A stretch of 64,000 nt of DNA, from NCBI RefSeq assembly GCF_963924675.1, contig NC_089225.1, positions 110,126,313 to 110,190,312 of the forward strand, given 5' to 3'. This stretch comes from Phocoena phocoena (Eukaryota > Chordata > Mammalia > Artiodactyla > Phocoenidae). This document shows positions 10,296-20,975 of this stretch, in pieces. Every line of letters starts with the position of its first letter. Position 1 is the first letter of the stretch. Made by a program: the position numbers and the translations under genes. The notes beneath the pieces were generated by a model, which made no database searches, was not told the origin of the DNA, and saw only the letters and a program-made list of their open reading frames with translations.

Positions 10296-11062
10296 AGGTC
10301 TGTGGTAGATTACAGATGACCACAAAATTTTGGACACTTCTCCCATTGACAAGGGGAATGAAAAGGAGATCTACGTCCCCACCTTTACATCTAAGTGGGC
10401 TCCATGACTGTTTGCCCAATAGATTGTGACAATGTGGCACTGTGTCATTCTCCGGGCTCAGGCCTTAAGAGACTGGCATCCTCCACTTCCCGTCTCTTAA
10501 AACACTTGCTGATGGATTCCAGCCACCTGGCTGTGAGAAGCCCAGGCCACATGAAGAGGCCATACATGGAGGCTCTGGTCAACAGCCCCAACTGAACTCC
10601 CAGCTGACAACCTGCATCAACCACCAGGCATGCAAGTGCACCATCTTGGATGTCTGATATAAGTTGAGCCTTTAAATAATTCCATCCCCAGCCATGCAGA
10701 CCACAGCTGCGTGAAAGAGCCCATACAAGAACTGCTCAGGCGGGCTTCCCTGGTGGTGCAGTGGTTGAGAGTCCGCCTGCCGATGCGGAGGACACGGGTT
10801 CGTGCCCCGGTCCAGGAAGATCCCACACGCCGCGGAGCGGCTGGGCCCGTGAGCCAGGCTGCTGAGCCTGCACGTACGGAGCCGGTGCTCCGCAACGGGA
10901 GAGGCCACAGCAGTGAGAGGCCTGCGTACCACAAAAGAAAAAAAAAAAGAACTGCCCAGGTGAGCCCAGCCAATCCACAGAACCACGGTAGATAATAAGT
11001 CGGTGTTTTAAGCCACTAAGTGTTGAGGTAGTTTGGTTGCAGCAATAGCTAACCAGACAGAA
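10296..11062 (+). mobile_element. MaLR-type LTR, split by a SINE
   Basis: Near-complete old LTR: GGACACTTCTCCCATTGACAAGGGGAATG, GGCCTTAAGAGACTGGC, ACCATCTTGGATGT, then after the SINE GAGCCCAGCCAATC, the GTTTTAAGCCACTAAGT motif and TGCAGCAATAGCTAACCAGA. This ordered set is typical of MLT1-like ERVL-MaLR LTRs. Without the SINE it is about 560 bp. Subfamily not assigned. Confidence 0.75.
10742..10946 (+). mobile_element. CHR SINE, short type, inside a MaLR LTR
   Basis: Short-type CHR with GGTTCGTGCC B-box and an A-rich tail. The TSD is AAGAACTGCTCAGG at 10727-10740 and AAGAACTGCCCAGG at 10947-10960, with one mismatch. Confidence 0.94.
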
Positions 11063-11137
11063 CAAAGGCCAGTTCACATGCCCTCCATCCTGGAATGTCA
11101 GTACTCGAAAGAGAAAAAGAAAAAGTCTTTGGAGTCA

Positions 11138-11300
11138 TTATTTCATTCGACAAATCTGTATTGAGTGTTTTCTGTGGTTCAAGAAATGTTCAAGATGCAA
11201 TGAACAGAATAAACACGGTCCCTGTTCTCATGGAATTTACAGTCTAGCCTGGAGTAGAGGGGGGGAGAAAATATCAGGTAATGATAAGGGCCATAAATAG
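11138..11300 (-). mobile_element. L2 3'-end fragment, antisense
   Basis: Text ATTTCATTCGACAAATCTGTATTGAG, then GCAATGAACAGAATAAACACGGTCCCTG and CTCATGGAATTTACAGTCTAG is the reverse complement of the L2 3' end. Confidence 0.8.
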
Positions 11301-11324
11301 AATTTAAATAGAGAAGTAAATGTA

Positions 11325-11610
11325 ACCTTGAACTGTATATATTTGTTTATATTAATATTGCTACTTTCTAGCTGCAAGCAACTAGCTTTCTTTTTGTTAA
11401 TTTTATCTGATGTATCTTTTTCTACCTCTTTAATTTCAAACTTTTTGTGTCAGCTTATGTTGTACTCCTGTAAACAAGATAGTTTGGATTATACATCTTC
11501 TAATGGTTGCACTCACGCATTCATGTTTGTTGTAATTATTGATGTACTTTAGATTTATTTTGTCCACATTGTTTTCTATTTTTTGACTATGCCTTTGCTT
11601 TTATTCTCAA
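11325..11610 (-). mobile_element. Probable ancient L1 fragment, antisense
   Basis: The order TGCTACTTTC, TTTTATCTGATGTATC, TTTTTGTGTCAGCTTATGTTG and TCCTGTAAACAAGATAG is like the antisense of the L1 endonuclease coding region, heavily decayed. Confidence 0.5.
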
Positions 11611-12756
11611 TAATTGAATCTCTTCTACCACATCTCTTCCAAGTTTCTCTCCAAGCCCAGCCTCTGCTTAAACATCTCCAAGCTCTGATGTATCTGTTAG
11701 ATACTATACTGGTAAATAACAAAATTCCCCGTGAATTTCTACCCAGTGGTCTTCATGTTGAATCCACACAGAGTGAGCCCCATCTATCTTGGATCTGGCC
11801 GCATTGCAAATACTCTAATCTGCCCAGCATGCTCGTCCTGCCCCGAGTCCTCTCTCCATAACACCCTCTGTCTCCTCACCCTTTCCCCAGGACTCAGTTT
11901 CAAGAACCATCCTGTTTTGCTGTCACCCCTTTAAAACGTGGTGGCCACATCTGAAAGAATGGACCATGGAGTAATCTGACCTCTTCCAAGAAAGATGAGA
12001 CTATTTCCTCCCTCATTGAAACAAAACACAATCGTCACAGGGGCTAAGCTCACACCGGCTCTGGGAGCTGAGGTACAGAGCAAGCTCACTGTCAGCCAAA
12101 GTCTCTGCATCATGTCCCTGCTGTGATGCTACCTCTCCTCCACCTTATGTGCTACGGCTGAATTGTCTTAATGCAAGTACCAGACTGCACAATTATCCCA
12201 ACTGAGACTTCATCTCGTTAGAGTCAGTGCATTGCTCCAGGCTGTCAAGATATGTCTGGATTTCTTCCAACATTGTGTCATCCACAGAAGGAGATGTTTT
12301 CTTTGTTCAGACTTCTCTCCCTGTGGTTTCCATGGCCCTAGTCCAATCATTCTTTACATTTTTTGTCTTATTTACTGGTAATATAGTCACACCTGTTAGC
12401 AGTGTGTGGCAGGTGGCTACGGGAGGGGACAGAAAGGTACCCCCAGAGAACCTGCGCTTAAAGCCTCTCTCCCAGCTTGAGGAGTAAAGCTCTCACCTAA
12501 TGGGTGTGAGTAGCCATCTGTGGGAACCAACTGCCAGGTGGCTAATGTGGGACAGAAAAGTCTGAGGACACCCAAAAGACCAACCAAGAGAAACCCCAGG
12601 AAGGCAGGGAGGCATTGTAATTGACACGTCATGAGCAGAAATATACTCAAGTGTATCATAGCCTGTGATGGTGGGTCCGTCATGGCAGTCAACATTTTTT
12701 TAAAAATAGAGACTCTTAGAAGCCAGCTTTGTTGGTGTCCTAGATTTGACCATGTT
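11611..12756. other. Single-copy DNA, no gene seen
   Basis: No repeat recognised. Open frames on both strands are short and mutually overlapping. None shows a known domain. Confidence 0.4.
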
Positions 12757-13135
12757 ACGGGCTAAATTTTGTCCCCTCAAAATTCCTATGTTGAAGTCCT
12801 AACCCCCAGCATCTCAGAATGAGTATATGGAGATGGGGTCTTTAAGGAGGAAATTAAGTTAAAATGAGGTCATTAGGGTGGGACCTAGTCCAAGATGACT
12901 GGCGCCCTTCTAAGAAGAGGAGATTAGGACACAGACACACACAAAAGAAAGGCCATGTGAAAACACAGGGAGAAGACGGCCATCTACAAGCCAAGGAGAG
13001 AGACCTCAGAAGAAACCAACCCTGCTGATACTTTTATCTTGGACTTCCAGCCTCCAGAATCGTGAGAAAATACATGTTGGTTGTGTGAGCCCCCGGATCT
13101 GTAGTACTTTTTTTACAGCAGACTGAGCAAAACAC
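12757..13135 (+). mobile_element. MLT1-type MaLR LTR, near complete
   Basis: Classic MaLR landmarks occur in order: GGGCTAAATTTTGTCCCC near the start, CCTATGTTGAAGTCCTAACCCC, GGAGATGGGGTCTTTAAGGAGG, AAATGAGGTCATTAGGGTGG, then TTGGACTTCCAGCCTCCAGAA and ACAGCAGACTGAGCAAAAC at the end. About 375 bp, solo. Confidence 0.9.
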
Positions 13136-15030
13136 TATCACTGCAGAAGCTAAGCTTGTACTAGCTCAGACCATAACAACTCGTCTGGCAAGGCCACCTC
13201 TGAGTGGCAGTGACTCAGGCCACCTTCCTGAGATCAAACAGCTTCCTTTGTACTGACGCTCCCAGGAAACTACATTTTCCATGACTTTTCTTGAGGTCGG
13301 GCTGGCTCCAGCATTTACCTCACAGACACATTTCTCTGAAATCTGGCAGACGTGTTCCATGCGTGTGCATGCGTGTGTACATCACATCAGCGAGCACACC
13401 TGCAAGCATCTGTGCCCAGTGACTACAGCCCCAGGTAGACACGGGCACCAGCCTTGGGGAGATGGGCAGATCTGCAACCTAAGGGAAACCTCAGCCTCGG
13501 GACACTGACAAAATAGAGTTTGTGGCGATGCAAAATTGAAAGCCAGACCCAGGATGTTAGTGAATGAGCCAAGATTGGGCCGTTTATGGGGCCGTCCAGG
13601 TGGCCAGACGGCGACGCTCAAGTACTCTGCTATCTTATCGCCCATGTTCTTGGAAAGGCAACAAAACTAATGCAATCTAGAGATGCTGACTCTTTGCTTT
13701 TCAAAAGCAGAAACGATTTAAAAATTCCATCGGGCCTGAAGGAAGCTGATGGGGAGGGACTGTGTCTGTGGACCGGGAGGAATTAGGTCAGACTGGACAT
13801 CTGGGCCCCTCCTTGAGTCCTGCCTAGTGCTGCACGTAACTGGTCCAGCATGAGAGTCTCCTAGTCAAAGGAGTTCTGGGGATAGGGATGGCGGGGAGGG
13901 GTAGGGTGTGTCTCAGACATTTGGTACTTTTTTGTTTTACCCATTTGAGACCAGAATGGGGGCTCAATACTTTTCCAGCGGCTTCTCTGGCCTCTGGGTG
14001 CTGGCAAGAAAGGTCATGTGACCAGGGAGGTGCCTCCCCTGCCGCACACCTGGTCTCAGGGCCTTCGAGAATCCAAATGCTCTCTCCGAAACATCGGGGT
14101 CCTATCTGGGCTCCTTCCTACCTCTGGCCCTTCCTGGAGAAAGGCAAATTGAATCCTATCATTCTCCCTGCCCACCATCCCCGTTGAGACTCACCCCAAA
14201 ACCATTCAAGTGTTTCCAACTCCCCTCCACGGTCTACAGGGCCCCCCCCTCACCTCCTGGGGCTCTCACTGCAGTCCCAGCCGCCACGCCCTCTCCCCCT
14301 CCAGGCCTCACAGGTGTCTCCCCAGGTCGACCCCAGCCCCCTCCTCAGGGCACTTCCTCCTTCCCTACGGAAGCCTTCCCGGCGAGGTCAGGTGCCCCAG
14401 TCACATGCTCAGGTAGGACCTGGGCTCTGCTCTGTCAGAGCCTGCTCCGGAGTCTGCAGGTAAACACTCTTCTGGGGGACAGGTAAGTGACCAGCTCCTC
14501 CACTAGACAGTGAGAACAGAGACAAAAGCAGAGTCTCCCTCCATCAATACCAGCCAGTGAGAGAACTGACAGATCAGCCCTCCCTGGGGACCCCGGGATA
14601 AATAAACTAGAAGCAGCCACTTCCCACTTACTTTGGACACGATTCCCATAGGCTCATTTTCTTTATTTTTTTTCAACCTCTGTGGTCAGAAGCAACAGAT
14701 TAATGACCTAACAGAAAGGTTAGGACACTTAGAGGCAGGTGTAAATGACAGCTACAAGAATCAATGCTCATAGCTGACAGTAAGAAAAAAAATATTAAAA
14801 CAAGGCAAAAGAGACAAAATCGTTCTCTTGTGGGCTTAAGATTATCACTGGAACCAGCACACAATGACATCCTCCGGACTCCAGGTGGGGTGAAGATGCT
14901 TCCCTACACTGAATGGCCAGTGGCTGCCATTTTATTGCAAAAGTCAAATTATTGTCCCTGTATTCTCATCTTAAAGACAAAGGTAACATATGCAGTGCAT
15001 TCTGGGTGGATCTCCACCTCAAAGCATCAC
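13136..15030. other. Single-copy DNA, no gene identified
   Basis: No repeat recognised over nearly 1.9 kb. 14184-14486 has a proline-rich 100-codon frame and 14210-14416 another overlapping frame. The protein text is low-complexity Pro/Ser, and neither resembles a known family. The stretch 14240-14420 is C-rich. Confidence 0.4.
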
Positions 15031-15246
15031 CATGTTTTGGCACTTCAGTGACAGAGGACAGGAACTGGCAGACTTTTTCTTTGCAGGCTGTACAGTCTCT
15101 GTCATGATAACTCAACTCTGCCATCACAGCATGAAAGTAGCCGTAAACAACACTAAGCAAATGGGCATAGCTGTGTTCCAATAAAACTTTATTTATAAAA
15201 TCTGGTGGTGGGCCAGATTTGCCCCCTGGCTATAGTTTTCCAACCT
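15031..15246. mobile_element. hAT-Charlie non-autonomous transposon (MER58-like)
   Basis: Recognisable order: GGCAGACTTTTTC, ACAGTCTCTGTC, ACTCAACTCTGCC, AATGGGCATAGCTGTGTTCCAATAAAACTTTATTTA, GGGCCAGATTTGCCCC, TAGTTTTCCAACC. Near full length. Exact family name from memory only. Confidence 0.75.
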
Positions 15247-15624
15247 ATACCTAAGACATTCATACTGTGAGCTCCTCACTTACCACTAATGTCAGATGAG
15301 GGAGTGAAGGGATATTACACTCTGGGGACTTCCAAGTCTTAATTGGCTTAGCTGTCATCTATCAACTCCTCAGGCTGGCTTCTTTCCCTCTGCACCCTGC
15401 TAGAGCTGGAGGTGAGATCTGCACATTCCCCTCTGTGCCCTGGACCGCATCCCAGGTCTAGAACTACCAGGCCATTGTGGGGTCTTCACGAGTCAGCCAT
15501 TCCAATGAGAATTCTTATACGGCAAAGCCCACCGCCACCCTCGGGGAGGAAACCCTAGGATAATGAATGGTGTTATTAATGAGTCTCCCTCCCTGATGAA
15601 GAGCTCTGCTTGGCTCTTAAAAAA
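15247..15624. other. Single-copy DNA, no gene seen
   Basis: No repeat or exon recognised. Confidence 0.4.
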
Positions 15625-15634
15625 CTGCTAATTA

Positions 15635-15867
15635 GGGGCTTCCCTGGTGGCACAGTGGTTGGGAGTCTGCCTGCCAATGCAGGGGACACGGGTTTGTGCC
15701 CTGGTCCGGGAGGATCCCACATGTCGCGGAGCGGCTGAGCCCGTGAGCCATGGCTGCTGAGCCTGCGCGTCCGGAGCCTGTGCTCTGCAACGGGAGAGGC
15801 CACAACAGTGAGAGGCCCGCGTACTGCAACAAAACAAAACAAAACAAAAAAAACAAAAAAAATAAAC
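15635..15867 (+). mobile_element. CHR SINE, short type
   Basis: Starts GGGGCTTCCCTGG. The B-box reads GGTTTGTGCC. The tail is (CAAAA)n followed by an A-rich stretch. TSD CTGCTAATTA at 15625-15634 and 15868-15877. Confidence 0.92.
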
Positions 15868-15877
15868 CTGCTAATTA

Positions 15878-18085
15878 AAGCCGATACCCTTAGTCAAACA
15901 AAAGAAGCTTGTTTTGCCACTTTATTCTAACTGTGGGCATTAATCTAAATAAAGCATCCTCACGAAGAAGTCGTGAGACAAAATACACCTGCATCAATTC
16001 TTCTTATTTACCTTTGTGAGTTCTCCAGCTCTGTTATTGTTATTGGCCCGAGTTGGCCCTCCTTCTCTCCCTTTCTTTCCCTCTTTAAACTTCAAGCATC
16101 GTTGCCAAGACTAAGCTTAACAGCAAAGTTAATTAACCATAAATTAATTGCCACCCTAAAGAGTCAGTTCTGGAAATGACTCCTGTGGCCATCAACTGAG
16201 ACTTCATTGAGGCGCATAGAAGGTTCTGTTAATGAGAGGAGCAGAGGATGTGAGCCTGCCGTGAGCACACAAGAGCAGCCAGGCACTGCTCCCCGCTTGA
16301 CAGCCAGCGTGAAGACGCAGTGAAGTAACCTGTGCTGTAACAACAGAGAAAACATCACACAGAGAAAATTGCAAGGAGGAGCAATTTCCTCTTAAAGAAC
16401 GTGAGCCGTAGCTTTGGAATTCAGGAACAGCTAGGTCGACGAGGTCTCACTGGATGGAGATTTCTGGACAGTTCATTTTGGTCTAAGTTTCCCTGAATAT
16501 CTGTATTTCTGGAACATATTTAGAAAAGAAAAGAAGGGCTGTTTTGGATGATATGGGGAATGGCCCGGAGGAGGACAATTTCAGATGCTTGTTAAACAGA
16601 CCTCCTCACAATGAGGCAATAAAATAGGTCGAGTCGATGGGCTTCAAAGAAATGTAGGATCATTCTAAAGCCTTTAATTACAAGGTTGAATGTGCTATAA
16701 ATTTAAAAATTAAAATTAAATCCAATTACTAAGCCTTCTCTTCAGCACAGAGGCTCAGAGGACCCGCAAAACAGAAGCTGCTTCTGGCAGCTCCATAAAT
16801 GCCAGCATCAAATTTGGGAAGAAATCAAGACTTTTCTTTTTTCAGAAATATTTAGAAGAAAATCCCAAAGGAAGACTAAAGTTGAACCAGGGGGGAAATG
16901 TGGTGTTCTGCTTTCATCTGGGATGTAGAAAGCTGGAATAAACATTATTCCCACCGAAATGATGAGAGAAAGCGGATAAATTACAAAATCATAACATATT
17001 TTGATCTAGCAGCGATCTGAGGTTGCAGGGCAACGAGGTATCCTGAAGTCCAAAGAAACGAAGGTAGCTTCAAGGCAAGGTGCAGACATCTGCTCACCTA
17101 TAGCACAGCATGAGAGGAGGAGATGCTGAGACCATATAAATAGGCAAGAAGAATTCAGCTACAATTCTAAGGAACTTACAAAATGTTGGAAAATGGGCTT
17201 GCACAAGAGCGTAGAACCTCAGCGGACACCAGGGGATTTTGCACCCACTTGCAGGCTCTTTTCCACAGACTTCTGCAAATGCTTACAAGAATGGTCGAGG
17301 GTTGGGGAGGAGACAGAAAATAGCTTCCTCAGTGGTACAGGCCTGGAGGAAGGGAGCAGGTACAGATGCAGGAAAGACGCGTAGCCCCACTTGGACCCTT
17401 TGCCACTGGGAACAAAAGTCTTGAACCTCTAGGAGAAGGACAGTAAGCCCTATCTCCTACAGAGCATAAGCGAAGAACCACTGAGGGCTAGAAGAGGCTC
17501 AAAATAAAAACCCTCTACTCCTGAGGTACGGAAGTGAATGGTACAAGTGTGTAAAACTTTGCATGCTTCTTCCCTTTATTTGCCCTGATCCCCCATTGCC
17601 ATTATTAACCACAACTACAGCCAACCCAACAATCTCACTCTTAGATAGCTGGCTATTGAGATGAACAAATATTAAATATGTAAAAATATTGACAGTAAAC
17701 CCAATTTCTAGGCAATTTTGCCTCTCTAAACCTATCATTCAGTTGGTTTTGCATTTCTTTACTGTTAAATAAAACACATCAACTGACAGTTAATATTTAC
17801 ATCACTGCCACTAAATCATTTGTGAGAATGCACCAGTGCCAGGTGGCTGCCCGTTGAGTGAAACTCATGCAGGCGGTGCCTACAGGATGCCAAGCGAGTA
17901 GCTGTACATTGAAAACTTCCGTCTATCTGCTTTGCTGGACTCCACTGTGCAAATGCTTTGACTGCTTCCGTAGAACGCATTGCATGTTCTGTCAGGATCA
18001 GTTAATCAGAAAACCCACCCAGGCCAGTGGTACCCAGCACCACCTTCATGGCTCCCACAGAACAAGCAGGAAAACGGAGCTCTCC
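15878..18085. other. Repeat-poor AT-rich DNA, no gene seen
   Basis: More than 2 kb without a repeat I recognise. It holds several ATTA/TAAT-rich clusters (15890-15960, 16100-16160, 16670-16730) and a TATAAATA at 17135-17142. Short open frames at 17193-17424 overlap one another and show no known motif. Confidence 0.45.
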
Positions 18086-18225
18086 ACTTGGAATCACAAA
18101 TCTAGTTTTTATCTAGATCTGTCATTTACGAGCCATATGTCCTGGGCAAGTTACTTCCCCTCCCTCAGGCTCCAGTTCCTCATCTGTAAAACGAGGCGGT
18201 CGGAATAAACATCCTGGTACCTGCC
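18086..18225 (+). mobile_element. MIR SINE, sense
   Basis: MIR core visible: TCATTTACGAGCCATATGTCCTGGGCAAGTTACTTCCCC, then CCTCATCTGTAAAACGAG. Confidence 0.8.
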
Positions 18226-18519
18226 ATCTGTCACATCCTACGTTCTTGGTAATTGGCCACCAGTTGTTTTGAAAATATGCATGTTAATTCTGGGTTAGCT
18301 CAAGACCAGGTAATGAAACGGGGAGAGCTTGGCTTTGGCTTTGAGCTTTGTCTGTGCTTCTGCGACTCCCCCAGCTTCCACCTCAGAGCCTCTTTCTCCA
18401 TCTTTCCCTCCATAATCTCGCTTAGATTATTTGCACCAACGTTAAAGCACTGGCAACAAATTAAACATTTACCCAAACTCAGACTTGAAAATGAAGGAGA
18501 AGGAAGAGTCAAGCAGTGT

Positions 18520-18718
18520 CATGAGTTGGGCACCAGAAGTGCCTATAGTTCATACCCTGCTCCTTCCAGCTGTGTGATTCAGGCAGGTCGCACACACATT
18601 GTACGTATCATGTGGGATTTTTATGGGCATTAAATGAGAAAATGTCTACAGAGTCTACAGGACTATGGCTGACACTTAATAAGGATTCAAAAAATGTTAA
18701 ATATTGTTATTGTTATCC
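18520..18718 (+). mobile_element. MIR SINE, sense, diverged
   Basis: CCAGCTGTGTGATTCAGGCA followed by GGGCATTAAATGAGAAAATG and GCTGACACTTAATAAGGATTC matches the second half of MIR. Confidence 0.65.
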
Positions 18719-18779
18719 CTCCTTAGCAAGAAATGATCAAAATCTTAAGATAGCAGAATTAAGTTATTTGATAGTTTGA

Positions 18780-19132
18780 ATTGTTGTTCAGAAAATGTTC
18801 ATTCTTTCCCTTCATGCTGTGGATAGAATATACGACCCTGCCTCATTGATATTGAGCTTGGTCATGTGATTTCCTTTGGCCAGTGAAATTTTAGTGGATG
18901 TGATGCAAGCAGAAGTTGTGAACATCCTTCCATAGTCTGGCTTGGTCTCTGGAATCTTCTGATCTCTGCCAGGAGAAGAACATGCCCCATGACCTGAGTT
19001 CAGCTTGAAAAGAAGCCCAGCCGCGTTGCAGTGAACCCTTGAGAGTGAGGGTAGATGGTTATTGCTCTAAGCCTGTGGGTTCTGGATGGTTTATTACACA
19101 GCATTATTATGGAAATAGCTGACTGATACAGG
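18780..19132 (+). mobile_element. MaLR-like LTR, diverged
   Basis: Landmarks: GGTCATGTGATTTCCTTTGGCCAGTGAAATTTTAG, GATGCAAGCAGAAG, GGAGAAGAACATGCCCC, and the end TTATTACACAGCATTATTATGG...GACTGATACAGG. It resembles the weakest members of MLT1. Confidence 0.6.
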
Positions 19133-19257
19133 TTGCAATGATGCTGTTGTGGGTCAAAGCCTGGAAATGAGGGAAGCCTTTCAGGTGTCAGTCATGTTTC
19201 CTGTCCTGCCTTGTGTCTATGCATCCACCTCCTTTCTAGTGCTCTGTGTTTGGAAAT

Positions 19258-19565
19258 TTACCCCCCAAGAAAATCTTCATGGAGCACCTCTCTGCCAGGT
19301 CTAGGCAAATAATGCAAACAAAACATTATCCTTACCCTCTTATTGTCTGATGACAGCCATGGACAACTTAACAAGAAATAACAATTCAGAGGGTTAGGAA
19401 CTATGATAAAAAAAAAAAATGTCAGACTGCCATGGGACCAAACAGAAGGGACACCTGATGCAGGTTGTGGGATGAGAGAAGGTGGCAAAGTAAAAACTGA
19501 GACCTAAAGAATGGGTAAGAGTGACTAGACAAAGAGTGGAAGGAAGCATCTCACACCAAAAATGA
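19258..19565 (-). mobile_element. L2 fragment, antisense
   Basis: TGGAGCACCTCTCTGCCAGGTCTAGGCAAATAATGC, then TCCTTACCCTCTTATTG and AACTATGATAA correspond to antisense L2. A 12-base A-run is at 19408-19419. Confidence 0.55.
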
Positions 19566-19734
19566 TGGAACAAGGCATAAACCAGGCAAAACCCATCTTT
19601 CAAGATGGAGTTCCTGCTCCAAAACCCCTGCTTTCCTTTCCTGGTAAGCTGGGTTAAACCACAGAGAACACTCAAGAGAGATTAGTGTTTGTCTCGCTCT
19701 CCCTTGGGGAGCTGTTTGGAAATGCCCTTGCTGG

Positions 19735-19850
19735 GGACCACTTCTGGAAATTCTGAGTTAGCACATCTTGGAAGTGGCTCAGGCAATGTGCTTTGCAAAT
19801 AAGCTCTCAGATGATGCTAAAGCTAACCCAGTTTGGGAATCACTGATAAG
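19735..19850. mobile_element. hAT element fragment (MER20-like)
   Basis: The end of the element is clear: TCAGGCAATGTGCTTTGC, ATAAGCTCTCAGATGATGCTAAAGC, GTTTGGGAATCACTGA. The other half is weak. Confidence 0.6.
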
Positions 19851-20339
19851 ATGCCTCCTCTATGTTTCTCCTGGGTACCACCCTGCTCCTATGAGCCAGG
19901 ATGCCTGGAGGAGCCATCTCTTAAGCCCATCACACCAGGGGAAGAAAGAGCCTCCTGGGGGGCCGTGGGGGGGACTGGAGAGTAACCCCCCTGCTCTTCC
20001 CACTGAAAGTTCCCAGCCTCAGTGCCTGCAAGTTTCCAGAGTTGCCAGATACCCGTATCTACCAGACGATTTATGGCTGGGGTTTTGTGGCTCCCACTCG
20101 CAGGATACAGCAACGAAGAGTCTGTACAGGAAAGAGCTTGGTTTGGGTTGGAGGGTGCAGGGAGATTCTAAATCTGGAAAATCACAGTGCTTCTGAGCTT
20201 TTAAACCCAGACTGTCAAAGGGAAAGTGGATTGCGGCAATTGACTCAATCATATTCCTGGAAACCAGAGTTTACCTAAATCATGAAGCTGACTGTACTCA
20301 GCTGTGTTCCCCCACATGACTCCTGTTTCTGCCACCCCT
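19851..20339. other. Single-copy DNA, no gene seen
   Basis: Overlapping short frames only (19768-20196 plus, 19889-20252 minus), none recognisable. Confidence 0.4.
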
Positions 20340-20512
20340 TCATCCCGCCACACACTCACGCAAACACACACGCTCACACAAGCAGGCGTGCACACCCTCT
20401 CATGCCCACACATTCACACCCTTTCGCTCACGCTCACACTCACACTCACACTCACGCTCACGCTCACGCTCACGCTCACACTCACACTCACACTCACACT
20501 CACACGCCGACA
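20340..20512 (+). repeat. CA-rich tract with a (CTCACR)13 hexamer array
   Basis: 20427-20504 is 13 perfect hexamers of CTCAC followed by G or A. The order of the last base is G A A A G G G G A A A A A, so variants lie in blocks. The flanks are degenerate CACACT text. The long CTCAC-encoded frames are artefacts. Confidence 0.92.
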
Positions 20513-20787
20513 CACCCTCAGGTGCTGAACCCGAGGAAGACGTGAAGGTCAGAGGCACCCCTGAACTTCAGCACATGCAGGACTGGTTCATACGTGAGCC
20601 GTCAAAAGGGAGCGCCTCGTTAGGGCAGCAGAAAGCGACTGTGCGTTTAAGATCTGTGGCAGCTCAGACGGCGTCCTCCGCCATCATCTTTTCTCTAGAA
20701 GAGAAAATCATTCGACTCTGTTGAAAATCTAATTTCCTGTCAGGCAGCCTGATTTCAGGGAGGAGAGGGAGGCGGGGGGAGGCGGTG
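20513..20787. other. Spacer between CA-rich and GT-rich tracts
   Basis: No repeat or gene recognised. It ends in a purine-rich stretch with GGGAGGAGAGGGAGGCGGGG at 20758-20777. Confidence 0.4.
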
Positions 20788-20975
20788 GTTGTACGTGCTG
20801 TGCTGTATGCTGTGCGATGTGTGTGTGTGACATGGTTGTATGCGTTGTGGGTTGTGTGTGAGGTAGATGGCATGTACGTATGTGGTAAACTGTGGGTGTG
20901 TTGTACGTGGAGTGCTAGTGGTGGTGTGCGTGCATGTGTGTGTGTGGTTGTGTGTTCGTGTTGTGTGTGTTACAC
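20788..20975 (+). repeat. GT-rich degenerate (TG)n tract
   Basis: A nearly C-free stretch of TGTG, TTGTG and GTACGTG words. It is roughly complementary to the CA-rich tract 300 bp upstream. Confidence 0.85.

Noticed and set aside
14184..14486. Proline-rich small protein
   Set aside because: Low-complexity translation of a C-rich stretch, with another open frame overlapping it. No sign of selection can be seen.
17131..17145. TATAAATA as a promoter
   Set aside because: A single TATA-like word in AT-rich DNA, with no initiator, CpG island or downstream coding sequence.
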